64,000 nucleotides of DNA from Tetraselmis striata. Taxonomy: Eukaryota > Chlorophyta > Chlorodendrophyceae > Chlorodendrales > Chlorodendraceae. The DNA is taken from the NCBI GenBank assembly GCA_006384855.1, contig VCJN01001646.1, forward strand, positions 124,001 to 188,000, written 5' to 3'. Below, piece after piece: positions 35,605-47,369 of the stretch. Position 1 is the stretch's first letter, and every line of letters begins with the position of its first letter. Under the pieces are notes generated by a model. That model saw nothing but the letters and a program-made list of their open reading frames with translations, was not told the DNA's origin and made no database searches. The position numbers and the translations under genes were made by a program.

Positions 35605-38600
35605 ATGCACCCTCGCTGCCTCAGGTTGTGGCGAAGCGGCGCCGGCGGGCTGCCCCGGGGCTTAGCGCACCATGCCAGGGCTGCCGCCGCGCCGGAGGAG
35701 GAGGAGCGCGAGGTGATGGAGTATGACGTGTGCATCGTGGGCGCTGGGCCGGCTGGCCTCGCCGCCGCCATCCGGCTCAAGCAGGTGCGGCGGCACCTGC
35801 GACACACCGGCGCCTGCTTGGGGCAGATGGCAGCGGCCGCCCAGGCGCTTGCGAAAAAAAGCTGATGACACCCCATCCCCCATTGGCGCGCTACCATTCC
35901 CGCCTGCCGGTGGTGTGACGCGTGGCTGCAGATGGCGGCAAAGGCGGAGAAGGAGATCAGCGTGTGTATGATTGAGAAGGGCGCCGAAGTGGGTACGTGG
36001 CTCCCGGCCCATTTTGCCCAGCTTGGCGCCAACACAAGGGAGGCCCCCTTTTGTGCCCCCCCCCCCCCCCCCCCCCCCTCTTTTCATGGCCTGGACATGC
36101 CTGGCCATGCCCCGCTTGCCTGGCTTTGCTCGCTCGCCCTGCTTTCTCACATGTCGCTGCAACCCGCTGCTCGCCTACAGGGGCGCACATCCTGTCCGGC
36201 AACGTCTTCGAGACACGCAGCCTGGATGAATTGCTCCCTGACTGGCAGAAGGAGGGCGCGCCCATCAGCTGCAAGGTGCAAACCCTCCTATCCCGCCCCT
36301 TTCTCTGCCCCCTCGCCCTCTCAACACTCCTGCACTGGCTTACTGTGCAGCAGGCGCCCACACCACCGCAGATGGCAGCGCCCCGACTGGCCCGCTGAGC
36401 GGCGGCCGCTACCGTGGCCCGTCCCCAGGTGAAGAAGGACAAGTTCTGGTTCCTGAGCAAGGGCGCCGCGTGGTGGATGCCGACACCGCCTCAGATGAAC
36501 AACAAAAACAAAAACTACATCATCAGCCTGGGGTGCGTCCTCCGCCGCCGGAACCCTCTTTCCAAGCCCTTCTCCTCGCCACCATCATCCCCATCACCAT
36601 CACCATCATCACCATCACCACCATCACCATCACCACCACCCCCATCAACAGCATCGCCATCACCACCTTCAGCATCCTCACCCCCACCTCCGTCAGCATC
36701 ATTACCATCATCACCACCATCATTACCACACCACCAATATCGCCACCACCATGATGACCATTATCACCATCATCCTCATCACCCCATCGCCATCCCCATC
36801 CCTATCACCATCATCATCACCATAACCTTCACCATCATCACCACTATTACCATCCCCATCAACAGCATCGCCATCGGCACCATCGCCATTGGCATTGCCA
36901 TCACCACCACCATCATCATCACCATCACCATCAACATCCCCACCCCCATCAACGTCATCAGCATCATCATCACCATCAGCATCCTCACCATCACCACCAC
37001 ACCACCAATATCACCACACCACCAATATCGCCACCACCATGATGACTATTATCACCATCACCCTCATCACCCCATCATCACCCCATTCCCATCCCCGTCC
37101 CCATCACCATCACAATAACCTCCACCATCCTCATCATCATCATCACTATCCCCATCCCCACCATCAACAGCATCGCCATCGTCACCATCGCTATCTCCAT
37201 TGCCGTCGCCATTGTCATGGCCATCCCCGTCCCCATCATGAGCATCCATACACCTCCTCTGCAGCACGACTCATTCGGCGCGGTGCCGGCTGGGCTGCTT
37301 GTGCAGGGAGCTGGTGCGCTGGCTGGGGGAGAAGGCGGAGGAGATGGGGGTGGAGATCTACCCTGGCTTTGCCGGCAAGGAGGTGCGGTGCGCCATGCCC
37401 CGGGGAGCAGCAGCGGGTGACCCAGGGGGGGGAGGGGGGAGAGAGGGGCCTAGGGGATGGCGGCTGACGGCTGCGCCGGTGGGTTCAGGTGCTGTACAAC
37501 AGTGACGGGAAGGTTGTAGGGGTGGCCACCGGCGACATGGGCATCAACAAGGAGGGTGCGCCCAAGGCCACATTTGCGCGCGGCATCGAGCTGCGCGCCA
37601 AGCAGACCCTGTTTGGGGAGGGGTGCCGGGGCTCCCTGTCAGAGGTGACCCCCCCCGCCCCCCCCCAACATCCCCGCTGCCCATACTCGCACCCCGTCCA
37701 CATACCCCAATGATAGCCATCAGCCCTGTTGCCTCAAGGCCTTTTCGCTCCTTCCTCCGGTCAGGTTTTATAGATGTAGGGTTCCTCTCTTCTCTTGAAG
37801 CCCTAACACACAAAGCCCTTAGAGCCCTGAAGCCTGGGCCCAGACAAGATGTGCTGAGGCAGCCCTGGGCGGCGCTGGGCGCAGGAGGTGATGAAGCAGT
37901 TCCAGCTGCGGGAGGCCGTGGGCGCGTCGCCGCAGACCTACGGGCTGGGCATCAAGGAGGTGTGGCAGGTGGAGCCGGAGCGGCACCGCGAGGGCACGGT
38001 GCTCCACACGATCGGCTACCCGCTGGGCAACACCTACGGCGGCTCCTTCCTCTACCACTGGACCGACAACCGCGTCATCCTGGGCCTCGTGGTCGGGCTG
38101 GACTACAAGTGCGGCCTACGCTGCCCGCGCCCCCACCCCCGCCCCCGCACATATGTGTTGAATCCATTGGATCTTCCTTCCTGCATGGCGCCTTTTGAGC
38201 TCGCCCACACGCTGCGCGGCCCGCCCGGCAACGCAGAAACCCGTACCTGTCCCCCTACCAGGAGTTCCAGCGCTACAAGGCGCACCCCTCCATCGCTAAG
38301 CTCCTCAAGGGCGGCACCTGCCTGGCCTATGGAGCCCGCACCATCAACGAGGGTGCGACATCGCCCCCCCCCCCCCCCCCCTCCGCCCCGCCCCCGCCCC
38401 CTCCTCGCCCATATGTAGGGGCGCTGACGCCCAGGAGCGCATCGTCAGGTAGCAGCCACCTTCCAGGGCTGGTGGTGGTGGTGGTGGTGAGGGGGGTCCC
38501 GCGGGTTGCCGGACTGAACACGGTGCCCCCCCCCCCCCCCCCCACCCCCCCCCCCCCCTCCCCCCGCTGCGGCCCCCCAGGCGGCTACCAGTCCATCCCC

Positions 38601-41600
38601 AAACTGAGCTTCCCCGGCGGCGCGCTGATCGGCTGCTCTGCCGGCTTTGTCAACGTGCCCAAGATCAAGGTGCCCCCCCCCCCCCCCCCTGGGCCAATCC
38701 CACCAACACGGCGTTGAGTCTCGGCAATGAAACAGCAATCTCGCGGTTCGGTGTGGTTGCTCGGGGTTGCACGCGGTCTGGGGGCGTAGGGCCCCCGAGA
38801 GTCACCAACACCCGACAATCAATTAACACCCATCCATCCATCCATCCGTCAATCCATCCACCCATAAATGAACGCCCGGCCTGCGGGTAGCGGGTGGTCA
38901 AACCATGTGACCACTTCAGGCGCTGCATTGTGTTTGTGGATCACGGCAGACACTGTGCGTGACAATGTGTGCCTCCGATTGTTGGCGCTGTCGCCGCTCT
39001 CTAGCGGCGAGCGCGAGATGTGGGCTCCCCTCAGGTGCCATGGCCAGCGCGCCCCACATGCTCAAAAGTGCAGTACGGCTCGTCATCATTCCCATGGCGC
39101 TGTGCCGCGTATCAGTCTGCCAGTGCCGGCGCACCTACGGGTGCCGACTCGCTCATGAGAACCCTACCTCATAATACGCCTCAAACTGGGGCTTGGATGC
39201 AACTTAGAAAAATGTGCGCTGTGTTTCCGCTCATAATGTGGTGTACATTGACCTCTGGCAGGCAGGCCGGGCTCGTATTCGCAGTGCGCTTATCACCGCG
39301 TCCACCACCACCACCACCACCACCCCCTTCGCCAGGGTTGCCTCGCCCTTTTTTAACTCCCCGTGGGCTGTGCTGGCGGCGCTGAGAGCTGCGCTGCCAT
39401 CCCGGCAGGGCACGCACACCGCGATGAAGACGGGCATGCTGGCGGCGGAGGCTGTTTTTGCAGAGCTGGCGAAGGAGCCCGAGGTATGGAAGCGTGCAGA
39501 TGGGGGGGGGGGGGGGGGGGGGGGGGGATCCAAGGCGACGATCGATGGTCGATCGACGCGTCCATCGATCGCCGCCTTCGATCGTCGCCCGTAGATATAC
39601 TCGTCATACTTTGCCTTCACCCGACCCTCCCGTTCAACAAAACCCAGCATCGACGCCGTTTTCCGGCCCCCAGGACCGGCACCAGTAAAACCCTTGTTCA
39701 GTCTACGACCGCCGTTTAGGCAGCGATCCAGTGACGGAAAGCCCTGGGGGTGAAATGGCAGTGGATGGTGGTTGCTTGCTTTTTGGGGGGTGGGGGGGGG
39801 GGGGGGGGGGGCACTAAGCTGCGCTGCGGTGGTGCAGGGCGTGGTGGAGGTGGAGCAGTACGACACCAACGTGAGGGAGTCGTGGGTGGCGAACGAGCTG
39901 TTCTGGGAGCGCAACATCAAGCCCGGCTTCCACTGGGGGCTGCTCCCGGGTGGGTGCGGCGCGGTCGCCCGGGAGGCTGGGACCCGTTGGAGAGTGGGGG
40001 GGGGGGGGGGGGGAGGGTGGCTGTCAGGGCGCTGCCCCACTGCCGCGCTGCTGTGCGGCCGCTGAGGCGATGGCGGTGATGGCTGCGCAGGCCTGCTCAA
40101 CGCCGCCCTGGAGACGTACATCATGAAGCCGCTGCTGCTGTCGCCCTGGACCTTCCGCAACAAGTGCGCTGCTCCCCCCTCCCCCATGTTTTCATGCCGC
40201 TGCTTCGTCCCTTGGCGCCGCTGCGGCACACTCCGAGCCGTGTCGCGTCACACACTGTTAAATGGCGTCTACGGGCGCCGACTCGCCCATAACAACTGGT
40301 AGCACCAGCCCAAAAACGGGCCTGCATGCCGCCGCAAAGACCATCCGCTGTAGTTTTAAGCCCACCCCTGGCGTCTGGCAGGCTGGGCGGGTCCTTATTC
40401 CAAGTGGTGCTTGTTACGGCGCCCGTATATATCTGTACACAGATGCAGATGCAGATACATGTGCACACACGCATGGGTGTACATGAAGACGAAGATACTA
40501 GTAGCCAATACTAGACTTGAATATGGAGTCCTCGTACATCCACAGCATTGGCGCCCCTTTTGCCGAAGCCGCTCCTAAAACTGAGCGTGTAGAGTACACC
40601 CCTGCGGCGTCACACTGGCAAGAGCAGTCGGGCCCGCCGATGACTGAGGCCCGCGACCACCGCGTGACCTCAACGATGCCATACTCTTTCAACGTGCAGA
40701 CTCGGCCCACTGCGCCCCCTAGTAGTTATTGATGCGCCTTTGATTATATATAGCGCAGTTGAGTACCGACCGCGGGATCAGAGGATAATTGCAATTGTTT
40801 TGCACCTTCGCGTCGGAATATCCGTCATGTATTTGTGCCGAATTCGGATGTTACATTCGTTTTAATAGTTTTTCACTCTTCGCGGCTGGGTCAAAAAACT
40901 TATTTGTCATCAGGCCGTTTGTGCTTGCACGGTGTGCAACTAGGGAAAATAACCGGACGTCGAGTCATCCGGGTTGTTGTTTTGCTGTTTCGCTGCGGAT
41001 ATGCGACGATGTGAACGCATCCAGCAAATGACGCGACAAGTTGCTGATCCGTAGCGTCGGCTGCCCGCAGGCCGGACCACGAGGCCACGGAGCCCGCCGC
41101 CAACCACAGCCCCATCGAGTACCCCAAGCCCGATGGCGAGGTCACCTTTGACCTCACCACCAGCGTGTTCCGCTCCGGCACGCTGCACGACCACGACCAG
41201 CCCGTGCACCTGCGGCTGCGCAACCCCGGCATCCCGGACGTGGTCAACCTGCCGGTGTACGCGGGCCCGGAGGCGCGCTTCTGCCCGGCAGGTGGGGCCG
41301 CCATGAAGCCCCCCCCCCCCCCCCCCCCCCCCTTCTTCCTCTGCTCTCGCCACGGTGTGCCCATGTAGCAATTACAAGTAGAGTGCCGCTGGTATGAAAA
41401 CATTACGGGTGCCAGTGCGGTAATAAGAGCGCTGCGAATAGGAACCCGCTCTGCCTGCCAAAGTTCAAACGAAACTATAGCGGAACTATGTCGAGTGTTC
41501 TTTTATGTTTCATGCAAAGCCCAATTCCAGGCGTTTTTTCCCGCCCCCGGGACAGGACTGGCACCAGTGAAACCCTTGCAGCGTCTCTACGACGGCCGTT

Positions 41601-42542
41601 TAGGCAGCAATCCAGTTACGGAAAGCCCTGGGTAGGCGACGCTCCGTTATAGTCATCAAGCAAATTGCCGAAGCATTCCAGGCGTGTATTGAGGGCTCTC
41701 AGCATGGGCGAGTCGGCACCCGTAAAAAATTATTTCACATGAAAAAAATGTGAAATAATTTTTTTATTAAATTGAAAAGCGTGCGCTGGAAGAAATATCC
41801 TGCAAGTTGTGGTGAAGCGAGGTGGCTTTTGTCCCGCTTTTGTTCGCTTTTGGAAATGCTCTTGTGCATCTCCCCAAACGAGACTCCGGCCCGGTTTGTG
41901 GCGACCACTACTCTCCCCAGAGTCGCATTCCGGGTGCCAACTCACCTATGAGAACCCTTAGTATCAGCCTCAGATTGGGCGGGCTGCGACCTCTAAGAAC
42001 ACCCGCTATAGTTCCGGTATGGTTTCGTCGGCATTTGACCTCTGACAGGCAGGGCGGGTTCCTATTTGCAGTGTTCGCATTACTGCGCCGGCAGCCGTAC
42101 TTCGTGCATCCATACATCTCTCAGAAGGGATGTTTTACCTCTCGATTAACCCCCCCCCCCCCCCCCCCCCCCACATCCACGCCGCTGGGGCCCTAACCCC
42201 GGTGGATTCAGGCGTGTACGAGTACGTGGACGCTGATGACGGCAGCGGCAAGAAGAGCCTGCACATCAACGCGCAGAACTGCGTGCACTGCAAGGTGCGC
42301 TGGCGATCGGATGCCCCCGAGCGATTGGCTCATCGGCCGCCGCGCGTGCTGGGCTGCACCCCCTGCCCACGCGGCCGGCCCTGCCCAAGTGCCTGTAGGG
42401 TACGGCGGTGTTGTTGGCCGCTGGGCGCCACTGACTAGGAGCCCTGCGCTGCTGCCAGGCATGCGACATCAAGGACCCCACGCAGAACATCCATTGGACT
42501 ACGCCCGAGGGCGGCGGCGGCCCGGCGTACGGAACCATGTGA
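35605..42542 (+). CDS. ETFDH: Electron-transfer flavoprotein:ubiquinone oxidoreductase, mitochondrial
   Basis: Inner-mitochondrial-membrane flavoprotein that passes electrons from reduced ETF (fatty-acid and amino-acid dehydrogenation) to ubiquinone. Exons: 35605-35784, 35932-35992, 36181-36275, 36429-36532, 37307-37382, 37489-37644, 37885-38108, 38237-38352, 38581-38669, 39409-39483, 39838-39949, 40091-40163, 41071-41291, 42212-42294, 42459-42542. They sum to exactly 583 codons, matching the family length. Seen: an Arg-rich, acid-poor N-terminus (transit peptide), FAD-binding [33 protein letters not shown], the ubiquinone-side segment [27 protein letters not shown], and four Cys for the 4Fe-4S cluster (RFCPA plus NCVHCKACD). 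Ends GPAYGTM. Intron 4 is filled by CCATCA-type repeats; introns 9, 12 and 13 contain MITE-like units. The start Met fits but an upstream exon cannot be excluded. Confidence 0.93.
36560..37250 (+). repeat. Degenerate CCATCA/CACCAT simple-sequence array in ETFDH intron 4
   Basis: Nearly 700 bp of CCATCA, CCACCA and CATCAT triplet-based repeat lies between exons 4 and 5 (36533-37306). It leaves long spurious open frames on both strands (Pro/Ser-rich one way, Met/Val-rich the other). Short imperfect higher-order duplications are visible, such as CACCACACCACCAATATCGCC at about 36726 and 37012 in parts. Confidence 0.8.
39138..39303 (+). mobile_element. Intronic MITE-like unit in ETFDH intron 9
   Basis: Starts near ACGGGTGCCGACTCGCTCAT, runs through CTGGGGCTTGGATGCAAC and CTCTGGCAGGCAGG, and ends in CACCGCGTC just before a CCA run. 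It is a family member of the units at 40271-40427 and 41931-42100. Confidence 0.6.
40271..40427 (+). mobile_element. Intronic MITE-like unit in ETFDH intron 12
   Basis: Left end ACGGGCGCCGACTCGCCCAT; right end TTACGGCGCCCGT, the inverse of the left. The internal CTGGCAGGCTGGGCGGGTCC is shared with the other family members. Confidence 0.65.
41545..41680 (-). repeat. 115-bp dispersed repeat in ETFDH intron 13
   Basis: Reverse complement of the core found at 12818-12945, 34710-34805 and 51048-51150. It includes GACTGGCACCAGTGAAACCC and GACGGCCGTTTAGGCAGC. Another minus copy is in intron 10 at about 39645-39750. Confidence 0.65.
41931..42100 (+). mobile_element. Intronic MITE-like unit in ETFDH intron 13
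   Basis: Starts CGGGTGCCAACTCACCTATG, contains GGTTTCGTCGGCATTTGACC and CTGACAGGCAGGGCGGGTTC, and ends GCCGGCAGCCGTAC. A stray left end in reverse orientation is at about 41705-41728. Confidence 0.6.
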
Positions 42543-42758
42543 GCCAAGCGAGCCACGCAACCCAGCGGTCTTTGGGTGTGACGAGGCCTGTCGGGCGGAT
42601 GAGGCGATGCCTGATGCCGTCGTCATGCAAGCCGTCCGCGGCCTCCAAGCGGCCGTGCTGCGAGTGAAGTATGTAGGGAGTAGTAGTGGTGGCAAATGCC
42701 AAGGGATGGGGCCCTGTATTCATGCTACGGTATCGCACAGGCTGCGTGATGCGCGGCA

Positions 42759-42763
42759 TGTAA
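42759..42763 (+). terminator. Candidate TGTAA poly(A) signal of ETFDH
   Basis: Lies 217 nt after the TGA at 42540-42542. A second TGTAA is at 42859-42863. Confidence 0.4.
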
Positions 42764-42989
42764 TAGAAAGGGGACAGCCGTTGATTGCGTTGATCCCAGC
42801 GACTGCTGTTGATTCTCTGCAGAGTTTACTGCGCAGGCTTGCGTTGATCCCAGCGATCTGTAATTCACTGTGCTAGTAAGGTCTTCGTTGATGAGCATTG
42901 CCATCTGAGGAGCTACATGCGCATCAGGGAACTATGCGTAGTGGTTCATCCTACGAATGATAGCGGTAGCGATGGCTATGCCTTAAATC

Positions 42990-43690
42990 TTACGCTATCC
43001 TCGGCGTGTCAAGCTCGGATCCAACGACTGCATTGCGGGCTGCAGAGCGCCACAAAATCCAAAAGTATGACGAGGGTGTCCGAAACGCCGCCGGCATGCT
43101 TCGCTTTGTTATTCCTTTCGCCGTTTCCGAGTTCGGCTCGTTGGTCCCGCACGCGCTGAGGCCTTCTTGGTGGAGCTCGCGAAAGCTAGCCACACGCATA
43201 CTGCTAGCCAGAAAATCGGCCAGCTCTTGTCAGCGTGGCGCCGCCGTTTCTCCTTGCTCATCAACATGGCACATGCAGACAACGTTCTTGGCGGGGTCGC
43301 GGCGGCGCACGCGGCACGTGATGGTGCTCCTGCGCCTCCGTCGCGTCGCTCGTTGGCATGTGTTGCTATGACCCGGGTCATTGGCTGCAAGCGTACTCGC
43401 CGCGGCTAATGGCCTACCCATGGGCGGTGGTCGCCATTGGATTCATGTTCCCCTTTCGGTCTTTCTGGTTGTTCCTTGGGTTCAGTGCTTCCCTTGACCC
43501 TTTGGTTCCTGCCAGCTTGGCGGCTTCGTGGTTCCCTTGGCTCTTCCTTGGTTCTTGGCTCCCTGGCCTCCTGCTCGACCTTGGTTTCAGGTTTATGTCT
43601 CTCTATTGCTGGCAACCTTTCATAGTTGCTGTTAGTTCTGTTCATAGTGCATATGTTACAGCCTTGAATGTAAGGATAATCTTTTAGTGT
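42990..43690 (+). mobile_element. Non-LTR retrotransposon 3' fragment (L4)
   Basis: Same C-terminal coding region and 3' tail as 2870-3465, starting at LGVSSSDPTTALRAAERHK. It is intact in frame for about 60 codons, then frameshifted. The tail ends with a TGTAA (gaatgtaagg). It is strongly 5'-truncated, as is typical for LINE insertions. Confidence 0.6.
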
Positions 43691-44135
43691 TGTACTGTTG
43701 GCCTCGTGCCCGCACAACCCGCCCTCCCTCCCTCTTTTTTGGCTCTTTGTCGCAAGTATCCCGCCCTTCCGTATAACAAAAAGTCTGCGCACTTTTCGGC
43801 TAATCTTCCATGCCTACCTCCCTTTGAAACCTCAAACACCGTACGGGTACCCGGCACGAGTATTTGCGCCTGCGGCTCGCGAGTACCTGTACTGTAGTCG
43901 CAAACGCTTCACACCGATATGCATTTGGGTCGTCGCCGTAAATCATCCCGATTTGCGGCTAGAGGATTTGGCCTCGTAAATATCGCGTTTCAAAGGGAGG
44001 TAGGCATAGAAGATTAGCTAAAAACGCGCAGCCTTGATTACACGGAAGGGCGCGGTACTTGCGGCAATAAAGAGCCACAAAATAGGGAGCGCAAGGGAGG
44101 GCGGGTTGTGGGGGCAGGAGGCCAACAAAAAAGTA
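43690..44135. repeat. Inverted repeat, arms of about 140-150 bp
   Basis: About 43690-43835 (CCCGCACAACCCGCCCTCCC ... CATGCCTACCTCCCTTTGAAA) is matched by the reverse complement of about 43985-44130. The roughly 150-bp loop between contains no gene. The structure borders the direct repeat at 44130-44340. Confidence 0.65.
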
Positions 44136-44345
44136 AGAGAGTTGTCCAGTCCAACGGACGATGATGGTTTTATAAGATTTGATGGGACAGGGGTGACTAT
44201 TGTTTTCGCCGCAGGCGGCACGCAAAGTGCCGTACAGCGGCTTCTCAGTGTTGAAGCACCATGACTCCCCCTGGTCGATCACTGTCGTGGCGCAGTGATC
44301 GCGGGCAGCTGGTGTCGACACCCGCATACCCTAGGTGCAGGGAGG
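44130..44345 (+). repeat. Direct repeat of DIRS/PAT-like element, left copy
   Basis: Shares AAAAGTAAGAGAG, GACGATGATGGTTTTATAAG-like, CGGCACGCAAAGTGCCGTAC and GACACCCGCATACCCTAGGT with 47370-47590 in the same orientation. Confidence 0.65.
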
Positions 44346-44499
44346 GAAAAAGGAAACCCCAAGTACGCAGCTCTAAACATTTAAAGGGAGCCAGGTAGGC
44401 TGGGAAGATTAGCCACCTCGGTCTTCGGGATTGCGGAGGGGGTGGGGCTGCGTCCGACAGAGCGGGGGCGCTGCCGAGGAGGCGGCGAAGTAGGCGGAC

Positions 44500-46152
44500 C
44501 ACATGGGGGGAGAGCCAACCGAACAAAAGCGCGGCGGCGCGGGTAGGAAGCGTTGTCGGGTCGATGTAGTCGTGGATTACTGTAGAATTGCGGGCTCAGG
44601 CCACCGCCCAAGTGGCCAAGTTTGTCTAAGGGCACGCATGCAACATTTGCGCCTGACGCCGCGCCCTTCCGTAGTAAGGAGTGTGCGGACCAAACAAACC
44701 CTTCGGAGGTGGGGGGGGGGGGGGGGGGGGGGGGGGGGAGGCTCGATTAATGCGGGCGACGGCCCGCTTGAGCCAGTCACCGCGGGTAGAGGCGTTGTAC
44801 TACGTAAGCAGAGGCGGGGTAGTACAACGTCGCCAGGGAGTGCCCATCATAATTGGTCCCTTAGGTTGCTTGGTTGAGAGGGCTGACCGGAACGCTGCGT
44901 TGCGGTACGCGATGAAGCGGCGGAGAAGAGTTGTCCACGTGGGCACGGCGGTGGCAAAGATTTGGAGTAGGGGCTTGAACCCGTCTCGTCACGTGCGATG
45001 TCCCCCTTTATCGCGGTTGGCGAAGAAGGTGATGTTGTGGGTGTCCACGACAATGTCGCAGAGTCGGTAGGAGACGCTGGACTCACCACGGGAGTAAAAC
45101 ATAAATGTTGAACATACCGCGGCGCCCTCGCGGAAGGGGTGCCGTAGCCGGCGGTGGTCATGGGAAGGGTAGCAAGGTCGTCAAGGATGTTGGTGATGAC
45201 GTCACAAGGAAGGGGGCGCGCCGCAGCTCCTCGCTAGTCTTGAGCTGACGGATTTAAAGTGCCCGCTTCATGACGCGCCGATGGTTGGGCCGGTGGCCGG
45301 GGCGTCATCCCGACGGGCGGTGTGACGAAGGAAGGTGTTGATGGCCGAGAGGTATGGTTGCAGAGAGCCGGCGCCGATGGTGCCGTGCTCCGCAATCCAG
45401 GCAAGGTCGTGGACGCAGGTAGACTTGGTACAGTCCAGAGGAGAGCTGCCTTCCTCGTCGATGCAAAACTCGGGAAAGAGCCGAATCTTGCCTTCGTAGT
45501 TGGAGTAGGTGTTGGCCGTGATCGAGATAGTCAGCACGTCGGGCACCTTGGCGCCCCATGCGTCCGTGCCGTAGGGGGACGTCCGCTGCCTCGCATGCGC
45601 TCGCTCCAGGGGGGCATGCACTTCGTCGTCGGAGATGAAGCAGGTAGGTGTCTTCACAGCGCAGCGGGCGCACCGGAACGCGCCGTACGCTGCTGCCGGA
45701 TCTGAGGGTGGTGCTCGCCGGGTGGTAACGACATGACCACGTGCAGCACAAAGCTGATGCAATTTCGGAAGGGTACATTTGCCGCTGACCTCGTAGCGAG
45801 CGTCGCGTGAATACCTGGCTCGTCTAGCGGCCCGCGAGAGGCCGCTGCGCGGGCGGCGGGCTAGGAGGGTTAGCGCGGCAGGTCGGAGGGGCCGCGCCAA
45901 AAAGGAGGAGTTTGTAGAGTTAGTAGACTCGGTGTAGAGTTTGTAGACTCGCGATGTGAAAGAGCAGAGTAGAGCCGGATGGGTTGACTTTGGCGGTGGT
46001 AGAGGGAGGATGACGGCTCGCGCAGGAGGGTCAGCGGTGAGGGAGTCCCGCTCATGCGGACGACTCCAATGCAGCTTTCCTTGCCGGAAGGCGCGCCCGG
46101 AGGCGTATCCTCGAAACGTATGTAGTTGCATGGGGTCGGCACGGCGGGGCAC
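44500..46152 (-). pseudogene. Tyrosine recombinase pseudogene of a DIRS/PAT-like retrotransposon
   Basis: Minus strand. Residues of the 294-codon frame 45268-46152 include SITANTYSNYEGKIRLFPEF, HDLAWIAEHGTIGAGSLQPY and LSAINTFLRHTARRD, the SAM-like N-terminal domain of algal tyrosine recombinases. Further down, in shifted frames, come FYSRG...YRLCDIVVDT with ITFFANRDKG (about 45110-44990) and near 44600-44500 STVIHDYIDPTTLP with LLFGWL, the C-terminal end of the same protein. Stops, frameshifts and a poly-G tract at about 44709-44739 break it. The catalytic H-x-x-R segment was not found. Such recombinases belong to DIRS-type elements (Kangaroo, PAT) of volvocine algae. Confidence 0.65.
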
Positions 46153-46156
46153 CCCA

Positions 46157-46666
46157 TCATTCGGCTTGGTCTACCGTGGGGGCCTCCACTTTCGCCTTCC
46201 CCTTACCATAGTCCTTGGTGACATCCTTTGCGAAGATTGCTCGTGGTGCCACCGCCTCGCGTCCCGGACGCGTAGCGTATATTATAGTTTTGATTCTTTT
46301 GCGGCCGCCGCCGCCGTCCCGGTCGCGGTCGTTGCGCCGCCGAAGCGCTGACGGACGGTGGTTTTCGCGGCGCTCGCGATGTTGACGTCGTAGACGCGCG
46401 GTCCTTGTAAAGCTCCAAGGGCTCGGTGAACTCGGGCGACCCTGGGTTCTTAGTACCGGGGCGGAGGTATCGCTCCAGTACGACGTCGAGAGCGAAAGTG
46501 TCGCCGTGGCGCGCATCTGCGCATCTGAGTGCTTGCGGAGGCATGCCAAACGGAACCGATGGCCGTCGTCGATGGTTTCCATGCTGTGAACGATAGCCTC
46601 GAGCCGGTGCCCGAAGGCAAGCGTAATTCCGTTGGTGACGTTTGCTGCCGCCAATAGCATGCGCAA
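46157..46666 (-). pseudogene. Possible upstream protein remnant of the same element
   Basis: A 169-codon minus frame just upstream of the recombinase remnant has an Arg-rich middle and a Lys-rich end (AKDVTKDYGKGKAKVEAP). An overlapping frame at 46203-46703 looks equally protein-like (RYLRPGTKNPGSPEFTEPLE), suggesting one frameshifted protein, perhaps Gag-like. Position is the only functional evidence. Confidence 0.35.
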
Positions 46667-47369
46667 GTCGACAGCCTAGCCGGCGATGAAAGCCATGTAG
46701 CATGCGGCATGATAGTAGTAATCCGCTGCCGGCTAGAGGCGAGGGTTACCAAGAAGCAAGTACTACTCGAGCACAAGTTCGATTGAGGGCGATGGAAGAG
46801 AGCCCCGGGCGTCGCAGACTTTCGGGAGGCATCCCATTCTCGACACCGGGCAGAAGCCGTAGCGAGGGCGTTTTCCGATCAAGGGAGTGTGATTCGCTCG
46901 AAGGGGCGAAGTGCGCACGGACGTTCCGGTTTTGACCACCGGCGCGGGACTCTTTCCCGCCCGGAATGGCGCCCTCTTCACCGGCGGCAACCGGCGGCAT
47001 AGGAGTCTCTTGAATGGTGAAGAACAGGAAGAGCTGCTCATGGATGAGTTGCTTCATTCATGTGTCTGCCGCCTCACGACGCGCCGCCTCGATGGAGTCT
47101 TGCGGCGTAGTCGCCGTCCCGACACCCCCGACAACTGCCGCCATGTCGGCGTCGGCCATCTTTGTGGCTGGTGGGTGAGCCGCTGCCAGACATATAACAG
47201 AGTGGTCGTCGGGAAGGGAGCCGCGTGGAGAAGAACGAAAAGAAGAGCCTCGGCTTGAGCTCGCCATGTAGAAGCAGCGAGAGCGGAGGGTGCTGGAAGG
47301 TTTAGTATCATTTCCGAGGGCATGAGCACTCTGCACGGTCCGAAACCGCGAGTTAGTGATGTGCCGGCA

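Noticed and set aside
36414..37118. Long open frame rich in Pro, Ser, Ile and Thr over the CCATCA repeats
   Set aside because: It is a by-product of triplet repeats inside ETFDH intron 4; exons 4 and 5 of the real gene flank it in phase.
44681..45070. Plus-strand frame through the poly-G tract at 44709
   Set aside because: Gly-run artefact. The minus strand carries the recognisable recombinase remnant.
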